Under the pieces are notes generated by a model. The model saw only the letters and a list, made by a program, of their open reading frames with translations. It ran no database searches and was not told the DNA's origin. From NCBI RefSeq assembly GCF_002105155.1, contig NW_019029040.1:1-64000 (forward strand): a stretch of 64,000 nucleotides of DNA, written 5' to 3'. The position numbers and the translations under genes were made by a program. Shown piece by piece: positions 46,660 through 59,565 of this stretch. The stretch's first letter is position 1; each line of letters opens with the position of its first letter. The stretch comes from Lobosporangium transversale (taxonomy: Eukaryota > Mortierellomycota > Mortierellomycetes > Mortierellales > Mortierellaceae).

Positions 46660-48286
46660 CCATATATGGACATGGAAGCATCCTAAGGAATAAGAGTTCT
46701 TTCTCTCATCTTCTTGAGTGAGATGGAAGGAGCTAGAAGAAAAGAAAAGAAAAGAAAAGAAAAGAAAAGAAAAGAAAAGAAAAGAGAGAGAGACCAAAGG
46801 AATAGGATCAGCAAATCTCCTTCTCGGTTGAAAATTATCCGATTACCGTAGACAAGTAACCAAGTGTAACTTCAAAAAGGAAAAAAAAAAAAAAAAAAAA
46901 AAAAGTTTCATCCAATCAGTCACACTCACGACTTTTACTTTCTTCCTGTCTTTTCGATATTAGTGAGGATCTTTTGGCCGCTGTCCTCATTGCCATCAAA
47001 GACCGCACCAAGATCGATCCTGCTCTTGTTGATGATATCTGCGTCGGCAACGTTCTCCAGGCTGCTGGTGGTGCCACTGTCTCACGTATGGCTGCTCTCT
47101 ATGCCGGATACCCTGAGAAGACCTCGATCTACACCACCAACCGTCAGTGCTCCTCTGGATTGCAAGCTGTTGTCAACATCGCTACCCACATCCAGGCTGG
47201 TTTGATCGATATCGGTATTGGCGCTGGTGTCGAGTCCATGACCATGGGTTACGGTCCTTCTGCTATGGCCTCCCAGACCTCCGAGAAGATTCCTGATGCT
47301 TGCGACGCTGCTGCTGACTGCCAGCTCCCCATGGGGTATGTATTTTTATTTTATCATAAAAAAAAAAATAAAATAAAATAAAATAAAAACTACAGCTTAT
47401 AGTGACAACCTTTTTAACTTTTCTTCCTCTTTCTCTTCCGCTTCTCTCCTAATAGTATCACTTCCGAGAACGTCGCCTCAGAGTTCAACGTCACCCGCCA
47501 GAAGCAGGACGAGTTTGCTGCTCTCTCCTTCGCCAAGGCTTCAAAGGCTCAGGCCGAGGGCAAGTTCGACAGCGAGATTGTCCCCGTCAAGACTATCATC
47601 AAGGATGCAGAGGGTAACGAGAAGGAGATTACTGTCAGCAAGGATGATGGTATCCGTGCCGACACCACTCTTGAGAAGCTTGCCAAGCTCCGTCCTGCTT
47701 TCGATGGTGCCACCACCGCCGGTAATGCCTCTCAGGTCTCTGATGGTGCCGCTGCTGTTCTCTTGATGAAGCGCAAGACTGCAGAGAAGTTGGGTCTCCC
47801 CATCCAGGGCAAGTACATTTGCTCCGCTGTTGTTGGATGCGCCCCCAAGATCATGGGTATCGGCCCAGCCGTTGCTATCCCAGCTGTCTGCGAGAAGGCT
47901 GGTGTCAAGATCCAGGACATTGATGTCATTGAGTTGAACGAGGCTTTCGCTTCCCAGGCTGTCTACAGCATCGAGAAGTGCGGTTTGGATATCAACAAGG
48001 TCAACCCTGTCGGAGGTGCCATTGCCATGGGTCATCGTAAGTTCTCTCTTCCTCTTCCTTAATTCATACTTTGTTTCTCATATATTGCATCTGTGTTCCA
48101 GAGAGATGTAATGACTGACAATTCTTTCAATTTTCTCTCAATCATTTAATAGCTTTGGGATGCACTGGTGCTCGTCAGATCGCTACTCTCCTCCCCGAGT
48201 TGAAGCGCCAGAACAAGAAGCTCGGTTTGACCACCATGTGCATTGGTACTGGCATGGGTATGGCTGCCATCTGGGAGAGGGAGTAA
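46441..48286 (+). CDS. POT1: Peroxisomal 3-ketoacyl-CoA thiolase, 420 aa
   Basis: It performs the last step of beta-oxidation, splitting 3-ketoacyl-CoA with CoA into acetyl-CoA and a shortened acyl-CoA. Predicted exons are 46441-46616, 46964-47335, 47456-48036 and 48153-48286; phases fit. The N-terminus RLAQISSHL at residues 4-12 matches the PTS2 peroxisomal signal (R-L-x5-H-L) exactly. The nucleophilic Cys is C121 in NRQCSSG. The other active-site motifs are present: NEAFASQ, GGAIAMGHPLGCTGAR across the last splice, and CIGTGMG. Length matches the family. Codon use is strongly C-ending (CTC, ATC, GTC) compared with neighbours, a sign of high expression. The last exon lies tail to tail with the coiled-coil gene, 204 bp apart. 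Confidence 0.95.
46737..46785. repeat. GAAAA microsatellite in thiolase intron 1
   Basis: About nine copies of AAAAG/GAAAA, within an intron that also holds two long A runs (46629-46658 and 46880-46904). Confidence 0.85.
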
Positions 48287-48364
48287 AGAACCTTAGAAAA
48301 AAATATTAGCCTAGCTTTAAAAAAAACAATAACCATCAAATAATAGAGTTTGTATATAATATTA

Positions 48365-48370
48365 AATAAA
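48365..48370 (+). terminator. Poly(A) signal after the thiolase gene
   Basis: AATAAA about 79 nt beyond the stop codon, followed by A and T runs before the converging coiled-coil gene. Confidence 0.5.
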
Positions 48371-48490
48371 AAAAAGGAAAAAAAAAAAAAAATTCATTTA
48401 TCGTACGTAGTATTGCCAAATGTGTCATGCAGTATTTTTTTTTTTTTTTTTTTTTTATACTTCAGATGACTTTTTTCTTTAAACTATTGT

Positions 48491-51400
48491 CTAGACTTGC
48501 ATTGTGCTACGTTCTAGGGCAACGGTAAGCTCCATGTTCTTCTGCAAGGCTTGAGCAGCCTCTTCCTCCATTTTAGCCATCTTGCGTTGTAAGAACAATA
48601 CCTGATCCATCCATTTTTGCCTTTCCCTCCCAAAGATGGCCTTCATTTCTCCATCGTGGCTATTTCTGTTGTTATTATCGTCACTAGACATGGATGCCAA
48701 GGCTGCCAAATCCAAATCTCCAAGGATAGTCAAAAGTCGCTTGTTCTCCTTCTCAACTTGTTCGACCCTGTAGACATTCTCTTGTTGTTTCAACTGTTCC
48801 ATCTTCAACTGTCGTTCCAATGAGGCTCGAGTCTCCATCCAAGATCCTTGTTCCTCCTCCATCAAGGCCAGAGCTCGTTCCTTTGCAAACAATGCCGCCT
48901 CCAACTCGTCATTTTTCTTAGCCTGTTCTTGTAATCGAGTCACCAACACCTTTTCTCGAATCATCCTAACAGCGGCAGATCCATCCTCTTCCTCCTCTCC
49001 TTCTCCTTCAAGTTCATTGTTGTTGCTGTTGACGGATCCAGTCCTAGATTGCTGCTGCTGCTGCTGCTGCCGTTGTTGCTGTTGCTGTTGTTCATACTGC
49101 TCTGACAAATCCGTTAACGCATTAGCATGCTCAATCACCACCTTCTCCATCACTTCTTCATGATCCTGTAAAATCTTTTGGATCTCGGCTGCGTGCTGAG
49201 CCTCTAGACGTGAGATCTTGGACGTCAACCGTTGAACCGTATCTTGCAAGATTCGATATTGAGCTTCTTCTTGCTGTAATCGATCTGTCAGATTGTTGAT
49301 CTCGTATTGAAGCGCTTGCCGGTTCTGTTCCAGTTCCTGTTGTAGTGAAGATATTATACTGCTGTCGATACTATCACTACTATTGGTATTATTGTTGTTG
49401 TTCTCTTGATTTCCTTCTTGCTGTTGTTGATAACGGTCATCCCAAATAAGCTGTTCGTGGATACTAGCATTACTTTCAGATGACTGCCTCTGAAGAGCCT
49501 CAAGCTTTTGTTGAAGTTCCTCTCGAATCTTTTGATCCCTATTAGCATTCTCTTCTTGTTTCAACAATTGTTGACGGAGTCGCTCCATCTCTGCTTTAGC
49601 ATCCAAGACCTCTCTCTCCAACTGCGACTTCATGACCCGAAGAGATGAAACGTCGTCCTCATGACCAACTTCGGTAGTTGCACCAGCACCAGCACCAACA
49701 CTAGAACTATGGCGTAACATGGGTGTGGAGTTCAAAGAAGCTTGCTCCTGACGTGCCCAACACTCTTTCAGTCGTTCATCACGTTCCTCCAAGATCTGTC
49801 TCAATGCTTCCTTCAATTCTGAATCCATATCATCGTCGTTGTTGTCGTCGACATTGCCACTTGCGAGATCTTGTTGCTGGCTCTTATTCTTACGTATATA
49901 TGCTTGTAAGATTATCACCTGTTTCTCAAGCGAATCTCGTTCAACTGTCAACTGTTCCATCCTGAACTGTAACTCGCCTCGATCACGATTCTGACCCGAG
50001 AGTTCTTTACCCAAGCATTCTAATTCTCTTTCCAATAGACTTACACGCTTCTTGAGCTTCACAACCTGTGATGGTGATGGTGATGAAGGCGCTGAGGTTG
50101 ATACGGACGATAGTGAAGGCGACGACTGTGATGGCAACCAGATGACCGAGGTAGTGGAAGGGGAGGAACTCGGTGTTGGGAGGTTACCAAAGTCCGGACT
50201 CACGGGTTGTGAAGAGATTGGGGTTGGTAACGAGTCTTGAGGATAAGCGTGAATATCATTCTGGATCAACACAAAAGGGGTATTGGACGTCATAGGAGTA
50301 GGGAGCATCAGATCCTTGTTTCCTGAAATCTTTCGACGTCGTGGAGAAGCAGACGAGTCTCCAGGGGTATTGATGGACAATGATGGTGATGGTAATGGTG
50401 ATGACGATGGGATGGTCGGAAGCGGCGCAGAGATAGGTGGTGGTGGTAATGAGGGCAAAGGGACCGATGGGAGGGACTGATGAAGGGAACTGTCCATCGT
50501 GATGTTGTTAACAGATATCGATCCAGCTCGTATTCTAGGTGTGGCGGGTGGCAAAATTGGGGTTGTTGAAATTAATCCATTGGCCTTAGTGCGTCGACTA
50601 CTGCCGCTACTTGTTGAGGGCCCCTTTCGAGCTTGGTTGGCTGTGGGTGACGCTACGGTTGATAATGAAGATGTCATGGGTGGAGATGATGAGATCATGG
50701 GTGGAGGACCAGGAGGAGGGCGGATCCCAGAAATAGGAGTCGTTGATCGTGCTTTAGAAGCGGACGTTGGAGTATTGAGGGCCAAAGACTGTTGTGATGA
50801 TGACCTAATCAACAAACCTGTTGGAATTGATGAAGTCTCTTCAATGACCAATCCCAACGGAGTTGTGGCACGAGGGCGCGAAGGTAGAGAAGATGGACCC
50901 TTGAGGTCAGAGTTCACTCCATTGCGCGGTTGCTGCTGAGCTCCACTATCTGTGTCTATTGAATAAATCCCATCACGACTATTACCATCATTGGATTCTG
51001 TCATCTGGGCTACGGCAACAGCAATGGCTGTTGCGTCAGCTTCAGAGGGGTTAGGACTACTGCTAAGACGCAATTGTGATTTGGTCATCAGTGGCGGCTT
51101 GAATTCCATAAGCGATTGGCGACCAGAGTTTCTCTTGTTCTGCCGTTGTTGTTCCAACCTCTGCTGTTCATTTTCGGCACTAGAAAAAGCAATGGAGCCA
51201 GTAGCAGCGTTCACTGATTGAGTACCGTTGGATAGCATGCTCTCATGGCCATCCCATGAGTAGAACGGTTCACTATCTTGAGAAGAAGGTTCTTCGTGTA
51301 ACGGGCTGCCCATTAACGTTTTAGCTTGAGTGGACGTAGGAACTGTTGCATACTTAGGTGAGCGCTGTACACCACTGCCTCGTCTTTGCAGACTTGTCGA

Positions 51401-52904
51401 CAGCTCACCTGGGACTTCATCAAGGGATGTAGGCAAACTGCTTCTTCTTCGTATCTTTCGCTCTTCTGCGGAGGGTCCCAAGTGCTCGCTATCTGCCTGT
51501 TTAGTGTCACAAGAAAGCTGGGCCTGGGTCTGAGTCTGGGTCTGAGTCTGGAAAGCTGCTCTATCAGCTCTAACCTCACGATCGAATTCAGCGTGTCCAA
51601 AGTTATTATTGGTTCGAGGCTCTTTTTTGAGGATGCTGGTTGGTCCTTGCCCGGTAGGAAAGGTCATAGTCTGCTGCATTACTTCGTATTGGTCTAATGG
51701 TGGTAGAATACTCTCGTCGTCATCATCGTCATGGGGGAAATGCATTAAAGGCTCTCTTCTTTTGGGGGCTGAATGTGGAGTGGCTCTGGGCGAGCCGTGG
51801 GGGTTTGACATTTGTTGATCCATTGTTTGCAAAAGTGTTTGAGAAGTCATAGCCTCTTGTTGAAATGTACGGCTGGTAGAGATGAAGGAAGCGTCAGAAT
51901 TCGTCGATCGATGTTGCTGTTGCTCGTATTGAGCGAGTCCTTGTTGATAATATTGATAGTCTGTATGATGGCTTCCTGTCACATCTGAAGAACCATAGAC
52001 GTCGGTATTACTGGGATTATAATATCCTCCATATATGTTTGGTTCAGAGATGGATGTATATCCAGCGACCTGAACATCTGAACCAACAGCTTCAGTTGTG
52101 GCAAGGTCTTGACGAGATGAGTTCTGGGAGTGGATTCTGGGGAAAGCATTTAAGGACTGTTGCTGTTGCTGTTGCTGTTGCTGGTATTGCTGAGAATATT
52201 GTTGAGAGGATTGGATGTAGTTTGATGTGCTGTTGTTACTGCTAGTACGGCTTACATGGCTCATATGGCTGCCACTGTAATTGTAATTGTATCCGCCTCC
52301 ACCACTAAGGCTGCTGGCATTACTGTTGGTTCTATTTCTATTTGCAAAATACTGAGTAGAGGATCCTCGAGGTGGTAGATCAACATATGCAGGGGAATGC
52401 AGTGCCTGCTGAGAGATACCAGGATGAAACGAGCCTAGGTGTGTGTTGTTGTTGTTGTTGTTGTTGTTATTGTAAGCAGACTGAGGGTGCATGTTTTTTT
52501 ATGTTTGTTCATAAACCACAGAGGGTGGCAAAGTCGTAATCAATTCAGGGGAGAGGAAGGACAAGAGGGAAGCGTCGATGAAAAAAACAAAAGGGTGTTT
52601 CGTATTTTAATATTAATATCATTGCGCGTGTGGCATTTTACTTTATTTAATTTTTGTAAAGTCAAAAAACACAGATAAGAATACGCTAATCAGTTTTACA
52701 TACCATTGAGTGTTCATGAGAGTTCCATTCAGACGAATCGGTTATGAAGGAATGAGTTTCGTAAAACTGCATAGTAGAACTATCATCATGTTGTTGTTTC
52801 TTTTCCTTCTTCCCTCCTGAGGATAGCTGTGAGTCGGCTGTAGCTGTTCCTTCCTTCTTCTTCTTTGAGGGTGCTGTCATAGCTGAATAGATTAGTGCAG
52901 ACAT
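48491..52904 (-). CDS. Large low-complexity and coiled-coil protein, about 1396 aa
   Basis: Predicted exons (reverse) are 52904-52704 and 52480-48491; the phase is 0 and the donor is GTATGT. If the first exon is not used, the ATG at 52492 would start a 1333-aa form. Exon 1 encodes a Lys/Ser-rich start (TAPSKKKKEG, HEHSM). Residues up to about 870 are disordered: polyN, polyQ, Ser-rich parts and long Pro/Ser stretches (PPPGPPPMISSSPP, PSLPPPPISAPLP) that could bind SH3 or profilin-type partners. From about 873 to the end it is almost all coiled coil (VKLKKRVSLLERELECLG, QLEREVLDAKAEMERLRQQ, QEEAQYRILQDTVQRLTSK, RERQKWMDQVLFLQRKMAK), pointing to a dimeric scaffold, perhaps cytoskeletal or polarity-related. 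No named family is recognised. Confidence 0.75.
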
Positions 52905-53065
52905 GATGGCAAAATGAGGGATGGAATGTTCATTCAGTAGTTGATTTCAAGACTAGATTTAAAAATAGGAAAGGAAAGGGACAGGATCGTAGGACAATGT
53001 TGATTGATCGTAAAATGAGATAGTGAGAGTATGAGAGATTATGAGAGATTATGAGAGAGGATAAG

Positions 53066-53099
<34 letters not shown>

Positions 53100-53883
53100 A
53101 TACAGCCGGGTAGAGGAGCGAGGAGAGTGAGAGAGAGAAGAAGAAGAGAGAAAAAGGAAAAAGAAGAAGAGTCTTCCTCAACAGCTTTTCGGATACAAAT
53201 CAGGTTTGATGAACTAAAATAAAGACGATGGACGATAGATTAGCTTTTTCTGAGGAGGGGGAGGCAAGAAAATCCATGTTTCTGAACGTTTCGCTGTTCT
53301 GCATCCAAGTGGGGGATGAACGTTGGCCAATCTAGTGCGTTGTGCAACCAAACTAACGCAAAATCAACCCAATTGTGTGTTGTTTAACTTCTTGACTTTA
53401 AAAGAACCAATGTTTGATTGAGCCCAGACAAGCCCTTCCTTCTCTACCTTTCTCTCGATAGACACCAACAAGCTTTTTTTATCTCTCTGCATCACATCAT
53501 TGAATCTTGCTTGGGCATCAAAGAGATTCACTATTATAAGAAACATAAAAAAAAACAAAACAGGCGTACAAAAAGAAGAAGAAAAAAGAAAAGAAGGAAC
53601 GAAAAGAAAAATGATAAAAGAAAGAAGGAAAAAGATAGATGGCTCATCTCTCACCACTCACCGTCCACACACGCTCATCCAACTTCTCGCGTGGACCGGC
53701 TCACAAACCGCATCCTCTCTCATCGTTTTGGTTTGTGTTTAAATAAATAAATAAAAAATAATGTTATATCTATACCATGAATTTTTCATTTCATCAAAGT
53801 ATTGGGTGCGCTCTCTTGAATCTTGCGCCCGATTTTTTTTTTTTTTTTTTTTTTCTTCGTTCCAGATCCCAAAAAAAAAAAAG

Positions 53884-53916
<33 letters not shown>

Positions 53917-55291
53917 TCTGTATTGCTGTTGGTTTAATTGCCAAACATTATCTGGCGTGGTTCCAATCGTTTATTGACTAGATGTTATATGCTCGAGTTG
54001 ATCATTATGAATTGCTGTAATCCTGCAGTTCGCTTCATATATTCAGTCCAAGTCCATTATTCAATATTCTAATATCAAGTTATACTTGTCTTCAATCGCC
54101 ACCCGAAAAAAAAAAAAAAAAAAAAAAAAAATGTGGATTGCGTGAAAAAGCAATCGTCTTTCGATAAATAACCACATCAACCGTTGTGAACTTCCATGGT
54201 GGTTGATAAAGTCCATGCGTGTTATAAACGAGTTGCTTACCCAGGTTATTCAAATAAAATGCCAATAACCTTTTTCAGGCAACTGTGGAGTCCTTGTCAT
54301 AAGAAGCATACGATAAAGCCTTGAAGAATCGCCCATGAGTGATCAAGCTTGATCCAGAAGATTGTGAGAGAAGTCGAAATTAGCCAAATTTTCATGGGCA
54401 GAATTGTGATATTGCTTGAGCATATGAAAACTGTGATCCTTTCCCTCACAAGCTTGTGAAGGTCTGAAGAGAGAGTCTATCTCTAAATAATTGTTTTCCC
54501 AGGCGCTTCGCGGTGCTAATGCGGAAGCCCCTCACAGTCCTCGCTGCCGCCGTGATGGGTTTAAACTCCTTAGGTCGCATTTGAGATGCCATATGCGCAA
54601 GGCACTTCCCACCAGTGTTTTTCGGCACCATATTCCAAGGAGCTGGTGCGGTTGGTATGGTGGCAACGTGCGCTGGCAAAATATCTATGGATGCCAACAG
54701 CACCATATCCTAGCGATGCGAACCCGCAATCAATCGTTTTATTTTTAAAAACATTTTTAGACCACTATCGAGACTGACTTGGCAACACACCTCTAGCAAA
54801 AAAGAAGTCAAGAAGGAGGTAGAGGATAATGGAGATAGACACTTGTTTATCTTTAATCTCGATAGAGGAAGGTGGAAGTTGGGAAATGCACAGAAGGGTA
54901 GAGGCTATTTGAATATGACTGTTGGTGCATCGTGATGACATAGCTTGATATATGGTGTCTGCTGATTTTTTTCTACTGATTTTTTTCCTTCCTTTGTATG
55001 TAATAGGCGGCTGATTTCTGCTTGTAGGGAGCACAGAAACTGGATCTGATCTGCCTATGAGTTTGTGAGAATCAACAAAAAAATATCAGCACCATGTCCA
55101 CCATTTACTTGCCTCCTCCACTCTTTTAGTGCATCTAGTACCATTTACCATTTTTCATTTTTTATTCCCTGCCTAAAGAAAAACAAAAGACCTTTCCGGC
55201 CCTTTTTGCTAGAGGTATGTTGCCGAATCCATACAGACATAAAAGGATCGTATTGATTTTAGTACCAAGTGTCCAGTATGGTATACTAGTA
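52905..55291. other. 2.4-kb gene-poor spacer
   Basis: No gene supported. It has an A run with flanking AGAGA repeats (53066-53160), a paired T then A block (53830-53913) and an A run (54106-54131). Overlapping frames on both strands at 54446-54748 have no recognisable content. Confidence 0.5.
53066..53096. repeat. 31-nt A run
   Basis: Uninterrupted A run upstream of the coiled-coil gene, next to GA-rich repeats. Confidence 0.9.
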
Positions 55292-55320
55292 CAGTGTTCC
55301 CTCAATAACCCACCAGAAAT
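55292..55320 (+). repeat. Left terminal inverted repeat of pogo-like element
   Basis: TA followed by CAGTGTTCCCTCAATAACCC, matching the conserved pogo-type end. No inverted partner was seen downstream. Confidence 0.6.
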
Positions 55321-56752
55321 CGACGGGTTGTCGAAATTGAGCCTCCAAATCTTTTACTGGCCATGACGAAAGTGGTTCAGTGGACCTGGAGGCTGCAAAG
55401 GATCACATTGAAGCTATTAAAGCCAAACTTACCGACTTCAAGCTTGACGATATCTACAATTGTGATGAGACGGGCCTTTTCCTTACAGCGATGACTAACA
55501 AGGCTCATGAGACCTGACCTATTCGTGGAAAGAAGATTGTTCGGTCAGCTAGAGTCTCAATCCTATTCTGCAGTGATTCAACAGCATCTGGCAAGCGCAA
55601 GCCTTTAGTTCTTTCCGTGCATCGTCCATTAGGTCTGGCTAAGAATATCTTCAAGATAATCGACGCAGATTTTTCTGACAAAGGTTACATGAGACAACCG
55701 ACGTTCACTAAATGGCTAAGGTAATTGGATGATGACATGCAGGAACAGGGCCGTCACATTGCTTTCCTAATCGACAGTGCACCAGCACACAGGGATTGCG
55801 AGGCTTGAACTCAAGAACATTAAGATCATTCGGCTCCCTCCGAACACGACGGCAGTGAAACAGCTTTAGATGCAGGTGTTATAAGATCGTTCAAGGCGCT
55901 TTATAGCAATAATATGCTTGAAGCCATGGCGCGTGTGAGGGCAAAGAACAAATTAGTTAATGCTTTACCATCGTATCAAAAGTCTGGTTAATTTCTGGTA
56001 TCGTACGAAGCTCTGCAAAGCTCTTTGCTCCTTTGACGTGCTTAAGTAATAGTCGAAGACTCTTGGATTGAGTCGACGGTCCTAGAGGCTAAGATTAGGG
56101 AGATTGTTGATGGCCTCAGGATTAAGAAACAAGACTACGGTTATTTGCCGCACGTATTCTATATTTCGTAGTTGCCACGAATGGAGCTATCTCCAGATGT
56201 AACTGTCAGTACTTTATGTATTCTCAACGCCCCTGCAGACATATGTATCTTTTGCATCAAGTCCGTAAGGATAACCCAGACCCACCACTCCACATCATAC
56301 ATGATGTTCTTGAGAAGGCTCATGATAGACATGCTGTGATCCCGAGTTTTCAAGATGGCTTGGAGGGGGATGTTAACCCCAACATGAGTGATGCTCTGTT
56401 GGAGGTAGAGGATGCTGAAACAGAGGAGGTTGCTGAGGCGGAGAGGATTGCTGATGCGGTTACTGAATCTTTGGAGTTGCTCAAAAAGGGTCTCCATGAT
56501 TCAGATAGCATTGTGAGATGTCCCGAAGCAGCAAGGGAATTAAGTGATATGGTTGAACGGTTTTTTTCTTTACAAAGAACGATAAATACATCTGGGAATC
56601 AAAAACGGGCAACGCCTATAAAAAAATTTGATCAAAAAGCTATTCAATTCAATTCAATCAGAGAAAGCACAACTGAAATAGCCAATCAGAAATCAGGATT
56701 TTTTTTCTTTTTTTTTACAGAACGATCAATAAAGAAATCCATTCCCTGTTGA
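55292..56752 (+). pseudogene. Decayed pogo/Tigger transposon with one terminal repeat
   Basis: The sequence CAGTGTTCCCTCAATAACCC at 55292, preceded by TA, is the typical end of pogo/Tigger/Fot1 elements. From about 55400 broken forward frames show the DDE transposase core: DDIYNCDETGLF (first acid), then LVLSVHRPLGLAKNIF, FTKWLR and HIAFLIDSAPAH (second acid), then a broken LPP-type stretch and LDAGVIRSFKALYSNN. Stops and frameshifts interrupt it at least five times. The N-terminal DNA-binding part is absent, since the core begins only about 110 bp after the end repeat. An open stretch at 56216-56752 reads through ARELSDMVERFFSLQRTI and QKRATPIKKF, like the pogo C-terminus. The right end repeat was not found. 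The element is dead. Confidence 0.75.
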
Positions 56753-58270
56753 TATTGAGAATCTACAAGACTGAAAACCATCTATTCGGTAGGGAAGATC
56801 CATTGGTACGATTTAAAAAAAAAAAAGTTGAAAAGATTCGGTTGAGTCTTCAGTAATATACCTCCATTCAAAGAATTTGTATATTGAAAATAATGATCTT
56901 CTTTCGTTCAAAAGTAATATTTCTCTTTCAGTAATGGCAATACACATTACAAAATATAGATTCTGGTACCCAAAAGCTATATCTATAAGTCATGTATATA
57001 CACTTCAAGGAACGAGCAATGCGGTTGTCAAGGAAATGGCCATTGAATTCTCTAAATGGAGTAATTTCTGGAATTTATGGTCTCTTCTCCATCTTTAAAC
57101 AGCAAGGATGGGTTTTTTTGTTATACTAAGTCGCTGTAAAAATACCACAGTTGGATTCAGCATTGACATGTCCTTTTAATCTGAAAATATGGTGAAGTTT
57201 GAAGGTTTTATCATAGAGCTCTGCTTTTTTTACTAATTTCAACGAAACATTTTTTTTAAACAAGTGTCTACCAAGCTACACTTGGTTTCCAAAATCGGTT
57301 TTTATGTCACTACGGATACTCAATTTCTTCAGAAACTTCAATTACTACCCTAGATTGCTTTATATTAGTGTCTTTTGTCGTTATCCAAAGTTTGGTTTGG
57401 ATTGAGGTTCATTTGAATGACTTTTATGTATGGGAACTGGTTTTCTCAAATGATTATGGGCTTGGTGAACTTTTTACATATATTTTGGCTCACATGACCC
57501 ACATAGCCCATATGGAAATAACTTATATTTTTTATTTAAGGGTGTCACATATTTGGCTAACTTGAGCATCGAAGGGACTCGTGGCGTTGCATTTGGGCCA
57601 TCCACTAATAATTTGATTCTGGATTTGAGTGTGAGGGGGACTGGGACAGGTGTGCTCTCTCTTTTTTGATTCAGTCTTTTAATCACCATGGTACATAGTG
57701 GGATAGGATACAACGAACTAATCATTAATCCATCGATTGTCGGATACGCATGTAAACAGGACCAGACAGTTCGTTCACTCACGGATACCATTTACGATCA
57801 ACCATGGATTAGAATTAAGCAAAAAAAAAAAAAAAAAAAAAAAGTAGAAGGAAGGCATCAACAATTCTTGAATTCAACATGGAAGAAATAGATCATTTTA
57901 TTTAAGAGTCCATCGCATTTGTTTGGCATCCCATTATCAGTTTATGAAACGCAATTATGGATTTGCTCACCACGATGAGTTCCATCTATTTTTTTTTTTT
58001 TTTTTTTTTTTCTCCCGCTATTTTCTTTCATCAGGATTACATATAACAATTTTCCATACTGAATGCTTCATAATGGCGGGATACTTTTGATATTCTCAGG
58101 ATCTCATCTGTCAAATCACCGCAGGATGTTTATTTAAAGACCGATTCATGAAGATTAGGAATCAGGATAGACCTTTTTTTTTTTTTTTTACTTTTTTAAA
58201 AATCCAGCTTGGCTAATGGAATGGCTTTTTTTTTTTTTTTTTTTTTGTTGCTTTATTGACCAATTCTTAG
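56753..58270. other. Spacer upstream of the eL38 gene
   Basis: No gene firmly supported. A forward open stretch at about 57468-57668 reads like real protein (SPYGNNLYFLFKGVTYLANL, then EGTRGVAFGPSTNN and LSVRGTGTGVLSLF) but has no start; the reverse strand is also open there (57791-57474). The initiator codon of eL38 must lie in this region. A candidate is ATG at 57688 in the context CACCATGGTACAT, with the intron starting right after the ATG. T runs occur at 57990-58011 and 58174-58189. Confidence 0.4.
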
Positions 58271-59219
58271 CCTAAGCAAGTTCAAGACATCAAGCAATTC
58301 CTCGAGATTGCTCGCAGAAAGGACGCCAAGTGTACGTACACCTTACTTTTTTTTTTTTTTTTTACTTTATATTTATTTTTTTTTTCCTCCGGCCCCCGAC
58401 TAGTTAACAAGGAAGGCGGAAAAATACTCAAGAATTGAAAGAGAAAAGTTGCACAGGATATACGCCTCATCGACAATAATACGGAGAGAATCTTCATTAA
58501 CGCGCAAATATTGGCGCGAAACGAGGAAAAAAAAAAAAAAAAGAAAAAAGAAAAAAAGAATTACAAAACAAGTTGGCGGTTTGCTCAAGATCTGCCGCCT
58601 GTCGTTGGCTATCGATTTATAATGTTACGATGTTAATACAGCTAGCTATATTTTGCGTAACCGTAATAACATTACTCAAAAAAGAAAAAGAAAAAGAAAA
58701 AAAAAACGAGCTCGTCTTCAAAGGCTACAGTGGATTGTTTTTGCTAGGACCTGGCAGAGCGACATGGAATAGTGACATGGAATAGTATTTCTTATTATGG
58801 ATTATGGGCATCTTCAGGAGACACAAGAATGAACATAACTCAAGCTTGCTTAGCCCATTCATTGTTAACACTTTTATTTTATTATTTTTTTTTTTAGCCG
58901 GCCGTATCAAGAAGAACGGCAGCCAAACCAAGTTCAAGGTCCGTTGCTCCCGCTACTTGTACACCTTGGTCATCAACGATGCTGCCAAGGCTGAGAAGCT
59001 CAAGCAGTCTCTCCCTCCCAGTAAGTCTTTTTTTTTTTTTTTCTCTCTTCCTGCTGATATCTTTTTGAATGATGCTATATACATTTTTTTTTTTTATAAA
59101 CCACTGACTAATATTGCTTTTTTTTTTTTTTTTTTTTTTTTTTCTTTTTTTCTTTTTTTCTTTTTTTCTTTCTTTTTTTGTCCAATGTAGCTCTCTCGAT
59201 TGAGACCATTAAGAACTAA
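58271..59219 (+). CDS. RPL38: Ribosomal protein eL38 (initiator exon not resolved), about 71 aa
   Basis: A component of the large ribosomal subunit. Predicted coding exons are 58271-58331, 58898-59020 and 59191-59219. They encode [20 protein letters not shown], then [37 protein letters not shown], and TLSIETIKN at the end, a full match to the 70-residue family apart from the first Met. Exon 1 begins directly with CCT AAG after the acceptor TTCTTAG, so the ATG must be a separate upstream exon, as in many fungal ribosomal protein genes. Introns contain long T runs, including a TTTTTTC repeat just before the last acceptor. Codon use is C-ending and strongly biased, fitting high expression. Confidence 0.92.
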
Positions 59220-59534
59220 GCTTGCTGTGCATTTACAAAACTGCTTTGGGGTTCTGATTGTTAGATAATAAAAAAATTCATGTTTTTTTAGCATCTAAAG
59301 CAGAGAACAAAAAAAAAAAAAAAAAAAAAAAAAAAAGGAAAGGGAGATCAACCCAGTACTTTTTCATTTTATTCTGGCAATGGACGAACAAGTTATTACT
59401 TTCTGAAGATAGAAAGTTAATTCATTCGCTTACATGTTACTTGATCGTTGGCGTGTTAGCGCGGTTACTATTATTGTTACCATTATTAATAGCTCATGTT
59501 GGTTGGAAAATCGAGTATTGATAAACCTTCTTCG

Positions 59535-59565
<31 letters not shown>

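Noticed and set aside
47541..48035. 164-codon reverse frame opposite the thiolase
   Set aside because: Antisense shadow produced by the biased codons of a highly expressed gene.
50499..50939. 146-codon forward frame
   Set aside because: Antisense of the Pro/Ser-rich part of the coiled-coil gene.
54446..54748. Overlapping 85-86-codon frames on both strands
   Set aside because: No recognisable domain, no splice partners, and both strands open; not supported as a gene.
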